Assembly: GCA_026391515.1 (NCBI GenBank)
Contig: JAPLEC010000275.1
Span: 1-21,565, forward strand
DNA: 21,565 nt
From: Bacteroidia bacterium
GTDB lineage: Bacteria; Bacteroidota; Bacteroidia; Bacteroidales; VadinHA17
Direction of reading: 5' to 3'
In this document: positions 9,401 to 15,896 of the stretch, in pieces
How the letters are laid out: every line of letters begins with the position of its first letter
Numbering within the stretch: the first letter of the stretch is position 1
Program-made: the position numbers and the translations under genes
Notes under the pieces: model-generated
What the model was told of the DNA's origin: nothing
What the model saw: the letters and a program-made list of their open reading frames with translations, nothing else
Databases searched by the model: none

Positions 9401-10455
9401 ACCACTCTCCCGTTAAGTGCTCCGGGCAACCCTGTCGGGTAAAACTTTTCAAATGATTTGTTTTCCTGTGGAAGGTAATTGGCACCTCCATAAAAGGTCC
9501 CTATCCATACACCCCCTTCTTTATCCTTAGTAATTGTACGAATTGCATTGTTTGAAATGGAAAAGGGATCTGTACTAACCATATGAAGATTTGTGACATA
9601 GCCCGTCTTCAGGTTATAAATATAAATACCGGATTCTGAGCCTATCCAGATTTCTTCGTCATTATACAGATATGTTGTTCGTATCAGGATATTATTCCAT
9701 ATACTATCTTTTTCGAAAAAATTTACAACCCTTCCGGTATTTGGCTCAAATTGCCTTAAGCCTGCAATATCGCTCGATATTATCAATCCATAATTGCCTG
9801 CATCCAGAATGTTTACAAGACGAACAGAAGCAGATATTTCTTTTTCGGTAAGAATCTGGTAACTGATAAAACTATCATTTCGTGCATCATATTTATAGAT
9901 CTTCCCATCGGTGGCAGACAGCCAGATATCTCCCGCATTGGTCAAATAAATGCTTCTTGGTGCAAAGTATTTATTTGAAGAATAAAGGCTAAGCTTTTTA
10001 CTCCCTTTATCATATCTGAATAACCCTGAGTAAGTCGCTATCCATATACAGTTTTTATTATCAGCCTTAACATCAAGTACCAAATCTCCAATTTTGGGAT
10101 TTTCAGATTCAATTGTTCCAAAACAATCATTTTCCGGCATATAATAGCAAATGCCTTCTGGGGTTCCAACCCAGATCCATCCGTCTCCATCTTCGCAAAG
10201 TGCCGTGATGAAATTGTTCAGAAGGCAGTTGGAAACCGAGGGGCTGTGAAGGAAAATCTTAAACTGGAACCCGTCAAACCTGGTCAGTCCCTCTTTGGTG
10301 CCTAACCAGATAAAACCCCTCCGATCCTGTATACAGGCCATGACAGTATTATTCGACAAACCGCTATCATTCCTGTAATGTCTGAAATAATAGGACCTCC
10401 CATTCGTCGCTAAGGATAGTAATGATACAATAAATGCTATAATGAAAAATCTCAT
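6454..10455 (-). CDS. Hybrid two-component system regulator (sensor kinase, receiver and AraC-type DNA-binding in one protein)
   Basis: The 1333-residue protein has every HTCS module in order. After an N-terminal signal/anchor (1-19) come about 13 Reg_prop beta-propeller repeats of the IWIGT..GL..FD type (about 30-650), forming two periplasmic propellers that bind glycans. A Y_Y_Y domain (about 655-775) and one membrane helix (about 777-800) follow. The cytoplasmic part has a HisKA domain (phospho-His836 in THEVRTPL), an HATPase (N-box LLSNALRF near 950, G-box GTGLGLSLA near 1010), a receiver (from about 1085, phospho-Asp1133 in SDVIMP, Lys in IEKPF) and an AraC-type double helix-turn-helix (about 1238-1333). 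Length is normal and no key residue is missing. HTCS proteins sense oligosaccharides from the target glycan and activate the neighbouring locus. Here it is divergent from the catabolic operon and upstream of the GH51 gene, so it most likely controls both. Confidence 0.95.
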   Translation of the reverse strand: MRFFIIAFIVSLLSLATNGRSYYFRHYRNDSGLSNNTVMACIQDRRGFIWLGTKEGLTRFDGFQFKIFLHSPSVSNCLLNNFITALCEDGDGWIWVGTPEGICYYMPENDCFGTIESENPKIGDLVLDVKADNKNCIWIATYSGLFRYDKGSKKLSLYSSNKYFAPRSIYLTNAGDIWLSATDGKIYKYDARNDSFISYQILTEKEISASVRLVNILDAGNYGLIISSDIAGLRQFEPNTGRVVNFFEKDSIWNNILIRTTYLYNDEEIWIGSESGIYIYNLKTGYVTNLHMVSTDPFSISNNAIRTITKDKEGGVWIGTFYGGANYLPQENKSFEKFYPTGLPGALNGRVVREIRADSYGNIWIGTEDAGLIKFDNQTGLFSSFTDDYNHINIGSRNIQGLLVDDDNLWIGTYDDGMYILNIPTLKLRSHFELKNKSSGFKTNSFITFLKTTDGTIYAGSVIGLYQFNRETSSFRFLDDVAAGTFIHSLFEDSQRNIWIGTYGRGLYKYDKSSEICKKILSEKGDYEDLEYEHVTSIYEDNNHKIWFTTEGNGFSYINGETEEITRYIPGKDIDFAIYCAMLQDGRGNLWITSTRGLLRLDPSSDKFITYTKDNGLLDNTFSYNSAYQDKHGKMYFGTVSGLVSFYPADIKENTYNPPVYFTGFQVNGKEYFVNSTGSSDFRSVLVTNRISLKHNQSSFSIDFVSPTFTSPGLTKYKYRMEGSDPDWVLISGNRKVYYTNLAPGDYRFRAISSPDGDIWSSNEALLDIKISPPLWLSFPAYALYILISASIIYTLISFYLKKKVLEQQRKIDIIETNKEREILNAKINFFTNITHEVRTPLTLIKGPLDRILKYGIKNSKETEDNLSIIRRSTDRLLSLTNQLLDFRKTEKEMFKFNFVKTDLYELVESTFNLFLPYSAEKMISIQLHSPVNQYDLAMDREAITKILSNLLSNALRFAGSKVDLFLELETEKENVIRIRVNSDGKLIPKELSERIFEPFYQIDFDKPGEKGTGLGLSLARSLAELHHGRLFLDTNVRQYNSFVLELTKYQEESISRNIYESDELNLGEHHEFEIFGSLENALPNILLVEDEVEMGKFIAKEISDDYNVILTRNGDEALKALKKYNIILVVSDVIMPVINGYELCRQIKSNIEFSHIPVILLTASIHLNARIEGLDSGADAYIEKPFTTELLMAQIHNLIKNRSLDRQNFINSPLAHFKSVAMNKTDEEFLKKLNSILMDNISENDLSVERIAEIMRISVSTLYRKVKALTDLNSVEYIRLARLKKAAELLSEGNYRINEISYLVGFSSPSYFATSFQKQFGISPSQFIRKLK

Positions 10456-10498
10456 TTCAGTAATTTATAAAACTATCAATGAAAGATTGAAAATTACT

Positions 10499-10506
10499 CA
10501 AAAATA
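10499..10506 (-). promoter_or_regulatory. Possible -7 element for the HTCS gene
   Basis: The minus strand reads TATTTTTG here, an exact match to the Bacteroidota -7 consensus TAnnTTTG, about 45 bases before the HTCS start codon. The nearest upstream TTG lies about 24 bases away, longer than the usual spacing, so support is limited. Confidence 0.3.
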
Positions 10507-10718
10507 GTCTAAGGGCATTTAATTAATCATCAATTCCTTTTGAAATTCATTCAAAGAAAGAAATAAGGTTTTATTTCCTGACCTCTGACTGATTTTTTAA
10601 AACAATTGATTGATTCTTTTTACAAGTTGCAAAGAGTAAACATAATTTTGCTATAAATAAGATATCTGATAAATAAAATAATTGGTGAACAAATGGAACA
10701 ATAACACATAAAGCAAAC

Positions 10719-10784
10719 TTCCGGATTTCACTCAAAAGGTATTTCAGATCAATGACAAAGTACTTAAATAATTTTCCGGATTTC
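10719..10784. repeat. Direct repeat TTCCGGATTTC, two copies 55 bases apart
   Basis: Identical 11-base copies lie at 10719-10729 and 10774-10784, close to five helical turns apart, in the divergent control region. A shortened relative (TTCCGATG) follows near 10793. They could be regulator-binding sites, but two copies of 11 bases may also be chance or remnants of duplication. Confidence 0.3.
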
Positions 10785-10839
10785 TGAAATGCTTCCGATG
10801 AATCTGGTAGCGGGGGTTTTTTTACATAGCATTTTTACT

Positions 10840-10872
10840 CCAGGGAGCCGATTTCCGGCTCCCTGGTTTTAA
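10840..10872 (+). terminator. Strong hairpin terminator with no upstream + strand gene
   Basis: CCAGGGAGCCG (10840-10850) pairs perfectly over 11 bases with CGGCTCCCTGG (10856-10866) around a 5-base loop and is followed by TTTTAATT. The T-run is on the + strand; the minus-strand side has none. No + strand gene lies between 2514 and this point, so it would end a small RNA, act as an attenuator in a long leader, or insulate the operon. Confidence 0.6.
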
Positions 10873-10943
10873 TTCCTCGAATTACATATATGAAAACATT
10901 TAAATCAAGTACATCAGGAGTACTGCCAAATTAACATATTTTA

Positions 10944-10951
10944 TATTTTTG
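10944..10951 (+). promoter_or_regulatory. Candidate -7 promoter element for the catabolic operon
   Basis: TATTTTTG matches the Bacteroidota -7 consensus TAnnTTTG exactly and lies about 80 bases before the isomerase start, after the terminator. There is no clear TTTG/TTG at the expected -33, as is common for activator-dependent promoters, so confidence is modest. Confidence 0.35.
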
Positions 10952-10977
10952 CTCACTTTAAATTTCACTAACATTGC

Positions 10978-11007
10978 ATATCCGTTTCTATGGAAAAAAA
11001 CGGATGT
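10978..11007 (+). promoter_or_regulatory. Leader hairpin or operator-like inverted repeat before the isomerase gene
   Basis: ATCCGTTT (10980-10987) and AAACGGAT (10998-11005) are perfect 8-base inverted copies around a 10-base loop, extendable by a T-G pair and an A-T pair. It lies in the presumed 5' leader, ending 22 bases before the start codon. It could be an RNA hairpin affecting translation or a dimeric repressor site. Confidence 0.35.
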
Positions 11008-11029
11008 AATAATTTCTAACCTTATTTGA

Positions 11030-11506
11030 ATGATGAACGGCTCACAAACTGAAAATAAAAAACCGACTGTTGCAATCGGTTGCGATCCTAACGCAGCAGC
11101 GCTCAAAGATGTAATTATTTCCCAGCTTAAGGGGCTTGGCTATATCGTAAAGGATTTTGGAAGTGAAGATCCTGTTTATGCCAGGGTGGCATTCGCAGTG
11201 GGAGAGGCTGTTGCAGCGCATGAATATGACCGGGGAATTCTCCTCTGCGGAACCGGCATCGGTATGAGTATTGCGGCAAACAAAGTACCTGGTATATATG
11301 CAGCTCTTTGCTCTGACACTTATTCAGCCGAACGGGCTGTAAAAAGCAATAACGCTAATATACTGACCATAGGGGCATTTACCACCGGAGTGGAGGTAGC
11401 CAAACAGATAGTCAGGATCTGGATGGAATCAATGTGGCAACCGGGAACAACTTCGGAACCTAAGGTAGCATGCTATGTTGAATATGCAAGGAGACACCAG
11501 GTTTAA
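11030..11506 (+). CDS. RpiB/LacA/LacB-family sugar-phosphate isomerase with altered substrate motifs
   Basis: The 158-residue protein has the whole RpiB/LacAB fold (usual length 145-160). The catalytic base is Cys73 in LLCGTGIGMSIAANK, and Asp19 is present near the N terminus. Family members interconvert aldose and ketose phosphates (ribose 5-P/ribulose 5-P, galactose 6-P/tagatose 6-P, and erythrulose phosphates). Two family positions differ. The usual DHAG segment is DPNA (19-22), and the ring-opening histidine of RpiB (His99 in E. coli, in RxHND) aligns with Ser106 in VKSNNAN. This suggests a substrate that need not be ring-opened, such as a tetrulose phosphate (inference). Two ATGs are adjacent (11030 and 11033). 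It is the first gene of the catabolic group, 28 bases before the transketolase subunit. Family assignment is sure; substrate is not. Confidence 0.85.
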   Translation: MMNGSQTENKKPTVAIGCDPNAAALKDVIISQLKGLGYIVKDFGSEDPVYARVAFAVGEAVAAHEYDRGILLCGTGIGMSIAANKVPGIYAALCSDTYSAERAVKSNNANILTIGAFTTGVEVAKQIVRIWMESMWQPGTTSEPKVACYVEYARRHQV

Positions 11507-11534
11507 GAAATGTGAGAATTATTTTTAGACTCTA

Positions 11535-12398
11535 ATGAACTCAAAGGAAATTTTGAAGCTGGAATATACAGCACTTAAAATAAGACGAAACATTTTACGG
11601 CTTATAAGGGCCGGAGAGGCAGGTCACGTTGGAGGGGCTCTCTCTTCCGTCGAAATTGTAACTGCACTTTATTTTAATTTGCTGAATGTTGATCCATCCA
11701 ATCCAAAGTGGCCGCAACGTGATCGCTTTGTACTTTCAGCCGGACATAAATGTCTTGTTCTCTATGCCGCACTTGCCGAACGTGGATTTTTTAATGTATC
11801 AATCCTTGATACTTATGGAGCTCTCGACAGTCCGATACCCGGGCATCCGAACATGCACAAACTTCCGGGAATAGAAACAAATACCGGAGCACTCGGACAT
11901 GGCCTTTCAATAGCCGGGGGAATGGCTTTAGGGCTCCGGATGGACAAATCACAGTCAAGGGTTTATGTTTTAATGGGCGACGGGGAACTGGCTGAAGGAT
12001 CAAACTGGGAGGCAGCCTCTGCTGCATCGATGCACAAGCTTGAGAACCTGATTGTATTTGTTGACAGGAATAAACTTCAGATAAGCGGCCCTACCATCGA
12101 AGTTATGAGCTATGAACCTCTTGACGAAAGGTGGAGGTCGTTCGGCTGGAGTGTCAGGATTATTGATGGCCACAATCTTGAGTCGATCATAAGCAATGTA
12201 AAGCAGGCTCCTTTTGAAAAGGGAAAACCATCGGTTATAATAGCCGATACATTAAAATCGAAGGGGCTCAGTTTTGCTGAGGGTAAAGTCAGTTACCATT
12301 ACTGGAAAGCAAAGCCCGAAGAAATGGAACAGGCAGAACTTGATCTGGACAATATAGAGAAACAGCTAAAAGCAAAAATGGAGAGGATTGGATTATGA
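11535..12398 (+). CDS. Transketolase, N-terminal (thiamine diphosphate-binding) subunit
   Basis: The 287-residue protein corresponds to the first half of a transketolase, as in the two-subunit enzymes. His31 in AGHVGG and the SAGHK segment near 75 are typical of the active site. The ThDP/metal motif runs from GDGELAEG (148-155) to DRNKL (177-181), with metal ligands Asp149 and Asn179. Transketolase moves a two-carbon ketol unit between sugar phosphates. Its stop overlaps the start of the next subunit by 4 bases (ATGA), so the two are translationally coupled. Split transketolases in sugar operons are often dedicated enzymes, the known example being apulose-4-phosphate transketolase. Whether this pair is one of those or a general pentose-phosphate enzyme cannot be decided from sequence alone. 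Confidence 0.9.
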   Translation: MNSKEILKLEYTALKIRRNILRLIRAGEAGHVGGALSSVEIVTALYFNLLNVDPSNPKWPQRDRFVLSAGHKCLVLYAALAERGFFNVSILDTYGALDSPIPGHPNMHKLPGIETNTGALGHGLSIAGGMALGLRMDKSQSRVYVLMGDGELAEGSNWEAASAASMHKLENLIVFVDRNKLQISGPTIEVMSYEPLDERWRSFGWSVRIIDGHNLESIISNVKQAPFEKGKPSVIIADTLKSKGLSFAEGKVSYHYWKAKPEEMEQAELDLDNIEKQLKAKMERIGL

Positions 12399-13336
12399 TT
12401 AATGAACTAAAAGATCCAAGAAAGACTTTCGGAGAAGCTGTTTTAGAGGCTGCCGGCAGTAATCATAATATAGTTGTACTTTCAGCAGATTCCAGTTCGG
12501 GTTCGGGACTGGCTGACTTCCTAAAGAAGTTTCCTGAAAGACATTTTGAATTCGGGATAATGGAACAGGGTGTGATTGGATTTGCTTCCGGACTGGCAAC
12601 AACAGGCAAAATACCCGTTTTTGCCGCAATAGCTCCCTTCGTAACTGCACGTCCTTTCGAAATGTTCCGGAATGACCTGGGTTATATGAATCAGAATGTC
12701 AAGGTTGTGGGTCGCTGTGCAGGTCTTACATACGATCAGCTTGGTTCCACCCATCATTCTATTGATGATATCGCTATCATACGTACCATACCGGGCGTTA
12801 CAGTGATAAATCCGGGCGATCCGGTCACTATTAAAAAAGCAGTTCATGCTATGATTGACCATGTTGGTCCCTGCTATATGAAAATAGGAAATCTAAAGAT
12901 GCCGGTTCTTTATCCGGAAGATGTGAATTTCAGACTCGGCAAAGGCATTGTTATGAAAGATGGCCATGATGTGGCTCTAATAGGAACCGGTACCGTATTA
13001 TCAAAAGCTGTTGGCGCTGCCAGGCTCCTGGAACAGGAAGGGGTCAGTGTCAGGCTTATTGATATTCACACAATCAAACCACTGGACAGGGAATTAATCC
13101 TTTCAACTGCGAAAGAAATAGGGAAAATAGTAACTGTTGAGGAGCATTTTATTGCCGGAGGGCTGGGCAGCGCAATCGCTGAAATATGCAGCCAGGAATG
13201 TCCTGTAAAAATGAAGATGATTGGAATAGGTGATCACTACGCCAGCAACGGCCCTTATGAAGAACTACTTGGCAAATATGGGCTTCAGCCTGATCAGATA
13301 AAAGAAACGATAATCAAATTCCTGAAAAATAAGTAA
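12395..13336 (+). CDS. Transketolase, C-terminal (pyrimidine-binding) subunit
   Basis: The 313-residue protein supplies the PYR domain and the C-terminal domain that complete the enzyme with the preceding gene. The cofactor-activating glutamate is Glu57 in GIMEQGVIGFASGLA. The C-terminal half has the transketolase-C pattern (VALIGTGTVLSKA near 190-205; TVEEHFIAGGLGSAIAE near 248-265). Length is usual for split transketolase/DXS-like beta subunits (about 300-320). It starts within the stop of the alpha subunit and is followed after 13 bases by the BASS carrier, which ties the carrier's substrate to the same pathway. No catalytic residue appears to be missing. Confidence 0.9.
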   Translation: MINELKDPRKTFGEAVLEAAGSNHNIVVLSADSSSGSGLADFLKKFPERHFEFGIMEQGVIGFASGLATTGKIPVFAAIAPFVTARPFEMFRNDLGYMNQNVKVVGRCAGLTYDQLGSTHHSIDDIAIIRTIPGVTVINPGDPVTIKKAVHAMIDHVGPCYMKIGNLKMPVLYPEDVNFRLGKGIVMKDGHDVALIGTGTVLSKAVGAARLLEQEGVSVRLIDIHTIKPLDRELILSTAKEIGKIVTVEEHFIAGGLGSAIAEICSQECPVKMKMIGIGDHYASNGPYEELLGKYGLQPDQIKETIIKFLKNK

Positions 13337-13349
13337 CTCGGAATAGTAT

Positions 13350-14654
13350 ATGAAAAATTCTGGCGCGATGAAAATGTACCTCGCTTTTGCAATATTACTT
13401 GCTATTGCTGAGATTGTGTTACTTGCTTTTGGAAAAGCGAACCTACCAATCTCCGGATTGATCCTTTTTGTCATGTTTTACGCAATTGCTTTTTGCGTAC
13501 AGAATACCGATAAACTAAAAGGATTATCCTTTACATTTCAAATTTTCGCTTTCGTCTCATTTACACTTTATTTCCCAGAGATATTCACAAACTGGGGATT
13601 TAATACAAATAGCCTGATAGTTCCCTCCATCCAGGTTATTATGTTTGGTATGGGTACGAAACTTAGTTTTGCTGATTTTGCGAAGGAATTATCAAAACCC
13701 TTAAAAGTGATTGTTGCTACCGTAATGTGCTATACTTTGATGCCTCTCATTGCTCTGCTTATCATAAAAGTTTATCATTTCCCACCTGAAGTGGCTGCAG
13801 GTATCATATTACTTGGTGTAGGTCCCGCAGGTGCTGCATCGAATGTTATGACATACCTGGCTAAAGGAAACCTGGCTCTCTCAATGACCGTTACTACGTT
13901 AACTACTTTAATTGCACCTATTGCAACACCCTTCCTAATGAAAATATTTGCCGGTCAGCTGATTGAGGTGGACGCCATCGGTATGATGATCAGTATTCTC
14001 AATATGCTTTTCATCCCTGTATTTGCTGGTATAATTATCAATAAGATCCTTTATGGAAACTTAACATGGACAAAGAAGGATATGAATATTGGTATCATGG
14101 CAATTATCAGTTTTCTTGTCGGATTTGTTCTCCTATTCATCCCTTTACCAGCAATTTTAAAGTCTTTAAAAACAGGTCTCATCCTTATAGCCTGGGCGAT
14201 TACTATAGTATCTATTACTGTTATTGTCATTCGCCGGACTAATGGTCCTGCAAACTGGATGGATATTGTTTTACCTAAACTTTCACTTGGTGCAATCATG
14301 CTGTATATTATAATTGTAGCTGCGCACAATAAGGCTACATTAATTTCAATAGGCCCGGCACTTTTTATCGCCACAATAGTTCATAATCTCCTTGGATTTA
14401 TTTCTGGATATTCCTTATCCAAAGCTTTTGGCTTCAGTGAAGCAGACGCAAGGGCTATAACCATGGAGGTTGGCACCAAAAATGCTGGTCTTGCAGTAGG
14501 GTTGGCTTATGATGTCCTCAAGAGTACTGCTGCGGCATTAGCACCGCTGATTTTCGGTACCTGGATGAACATTTCTGCTTCTTCACTGGCTACTTTCTGG
14601 GGTCAGCGCGAACCCAGGGTTAAAGAACCCAGGATGAAACAGGCTAAAATATAA
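13350..14654 (+). CDS. BASS (bile acid:sodium symporter) family carrier, probable organic/sugar acid transporter
   Basis: The 434-residue inner-membrane protein has about 12-13 hydrophobic helices. The BASS core starts near residue 90 with FGMGTKLSFADFA (99-111). It contains the crossover motif GAASNVMTYLAKGN (Ser164-Asn165) and EVGTKNAGLA (373-382). About 85 extra residues with three helices precede the core, making it longer than the usual 300-330. BASS proteins import anions such as bile acids, pyruvate or ketopantoate, most with Na+. Here the glutamine that helps form the second Na+ site (ExGxQN) is Lys377, while Glu373 and the Ser-Asn of the first site are kept, so ion coupling may differ. 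Placed 13 bases after transketolase, it probably takes up a sugar acid or keto acid of this pathway (inference). Family sure, substrate unknown. Confidence 0.85.
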   Translation: MKNSGAMKMYLAFAILLAIAEIVLLAFGKANLPISGLILFVMFYAIAFCVQNTDKLKGLSFTFQIFAFVSFTLYFPEIFTNWGFNTNSLIVPSIQVIMFGMGTKLSFADFAKELSKPLKVIVATVMCYTLMPLIALLIIKVYHFPPEVAAGIILLGVGPAGAASNVMTYLAKGNLALSMTVTTLTTLIAPIATPFLMKIFAGQLIEVDAIGMMISILNMLFIPVFAGIIINKILYGNLTWTKKDMNIGIMAIISFLVGFVLLFIPLPAILKSLKTGLILIAWAITIVSITVIVIRRTNGPANWMDIVLPKLSLGAIMLYIIIVAAHNKATLISIGPALFIATIVHNLLGFISGYSLSKAFGFSEADARAITMEVGTKNAGLAVGLAYDVLKSTAAALAPLIFGTWMNISASSLATFWGQREPRVKEPRMKQAKI

Positions 14655-14693
14655 AAAATGTTAATATTTTAATTAATTGAAAAAATATCCATG

Positions 14694-14730
14694 CAATCGA
14701 TTGTTTTTTGGTTGTTTAAATATAAATTCG
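14694..14730 (+). promoter_or_regulatory. Palindromic operator-like site and weak promoter before the RraA gene
   Basis: CAATCGATTG (14694-14703) is a perfect 10-base palindrome with a central CG, the shape favoured by LacI-family repressors. Its last three bases, TTG, are spaced 19 bases from TAAATTCG (14723-14730), one mismatch from the Bacteroidota -7 consensus. The site would therefore cover a -33 element. It lies in the 175-base gap that splits the operon, about 100-130 bases before the RraA start. No LacI gene is in the window. Confidence 0.3.
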
Positions 14731-14829
14731 GATCAAAAAACCTGTTTGTTTAGATTTTAATTAAGGATTGTTGTAAAATAAGACATTATATATATTAGGA
14801 ATCATAATCAACCTGTCGGAGGATACACT

Positions 14830-15873
14830 ATGAAAATCAAAAAACCATATTATTCGTTATGCCTTGCTTTTCTGGCCGGAATATTTTTCTACTCTTCAGT
14901 CAGTGCTCAGCCAACCTCACTGACAAAAGATGAGATGCTTTACTATACTTCACTCTGGAAGGGTGATCGCTTTCCGGATGGAAGACCAAAAGTTTCTGAC
15001 GATATTATCCAGAGGATGAAGTACGTATCTGTAACTGAAGCCTGGCAGATTCTTAACGGACTCAGCGATGCTGAAGGCCAGGGCCCGGTAAGCTTTGGTG
15101 AGTTTAGGAGACCCACCTATTCCAATCAGTATTACGGCGGGTTTAAAATGATGCGTGAGGAGGTGGTTATCTGCGGCAGGGCATCAACAATACATTTTCT
15201 TCCCTATCGTCCCGATTTGAATGGTCTTGTTCAGCAGCAGGGTACAAAAGACGGTAGAGGAAGAGGTCAGTATACCTGGGGAATCGATCAGCTGCAAAAA
15301 GGAGACGTTTATGTTGCTGATGTATGTGAAGGCATACTCGATGCATCACATGTAGGTGATAACCTTGGCACTACAATATGGACCAAGACAGGCAACGGAG
15401 CTGTTATCAGGGGTACGCTCAGGGATCTGTATGGCAACCTGGGAGTTAACCCTGGCTGGAATGTAATGGTGCGCGATTTCAGGCCGCAGGCTAACAGTTC
15501 CAACCTGGTTATAGGAATTAATTGTCCCATTCAGGTTGGTTATGTCACCGTCATGCCGGGAGATGTTGTATTGGGTACACGTGAAGGAGTGGTATTTATT
15601 CCGCCTCAACTGGCACAACAGGTTGTAGAGACTTCTGAAAAAACCCGTATGCAGGATGTTTTTGCTCATGATGGGGTAAAACAGGGCAAGTTTACAGCTC
15701 AGCAGGCTGATGGTGGTTTCACACCGGAAATGAATCAGGAATTTACCAAGTGGCTACTTGATAATGCAGATTCAATGGGAAAATTCTTCGAGGATCCTAA
15801 AGCCGCTCCATCACCAGAATTTATAAGAGCTTATGTTAAGGAACGCCAGTCAATGAAACCTCCACAGAGATAA
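14830..15873 (+). CDS. Exported RraA-family (HMG/CHA aldolase-fold) protein
   Basis: The 347-residue protein has a Sec signal peptide (about 1-27, LAGIFFYSSVSAQ), so it should be periplasmic. This is unusual, since most RraA-fold proteins are cytoplasmic and about 160-230 residues long. The RraA core spans about 65-270. It contains the GDNLGTTIWTKTGNGAVIRG region (about 177-196) and the conserved Arg198-Asp199 pair (TLRD) that binds substrate and metal in the 4-hydroxy-4-methyl-2-oxoglutarate aldolases. The usual D-x-DGV near the C-end of the core is changed (VLGTREGVVFIPP). An extra C-terminal helical region (about 270-347) has no family I can name. RraA relatives are class II pyruvate aldolases, oxaloacetate decarboxylases, or the RNase E inhibitor. 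An aldolase/lyase or acid-binding role on an exported sugar acid is inferred. It starts a sub-group with the DUF362 gene 23 bases later. Confidence 0.75.
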   Translation: MKIKKPYYSLCLAFLAGIFFYSSVSAQPTSLTKDEMLYYTSLWKGDRFPDGRPKVSDDIIQRMKYVSVTEAWQILNGLSDAEGQGPVSFGEFRRPTYSNQYYGGFKMMREEVVICGRASTIHFLPYRPDLNGLVQQQGTKDGRGRGQYTWGIDQLQKGDVYVADVCEGILDASHVGDNLGTTIWTKTGNGAVIRGTLRDLYGNLGVNPGWNVMVRDFRPQANSSNLVIGINCPIQVGYVTVMPGDVVLGTREGVVFIPPQLAQQVVETSEKTRMQDVFAHDGVKQGKFTAQQADGGFTPEMNQEFTKWLLDNADSMGKFFEDPKAAPSPEFIRAYVKERQSMKPPQR

Positions 15874-15896
15874 CTGACAGTAAAAACTAGAAATAT

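Larger units (their letters stand above)
10456..11029. other. Divergent intergenic region between HTCS and the catabolic operon
   Basis: This 574-base AT-rich gap contains no convincing gene. It does contain candidate promoters facing both ways (10499-10506 and 10944-10951), an 11-base direct repeat TTCCGGATTTC (10719-10729 and 10774-10784, a 55-base period), a strong hairpin terminator (10840-10872) and a second hairpin just before the isomerase gene (10978-11007). A TAATTTTG at 10643-10650 also matches the -7 consensus on the + strand, without a well-spaced -33. It may drive a short RNA ending at the terminator. Confidence 0.5.

Noticed and set aside
11073..11084. GCAATCGGTTGC, resembling the palindrome at 14694
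   Set aside because: It is inside the isomerase coding sequence, encodes conserved residues and has an imperfect centre, so it is probably a coincidence.
11535..13336. Split transketolase as a broken full-length gene
   Set aside because: The two frames overlap by ATGA with complete domains on each side, the normal arrangement of two-subunit transketolases, and not a frameshift.
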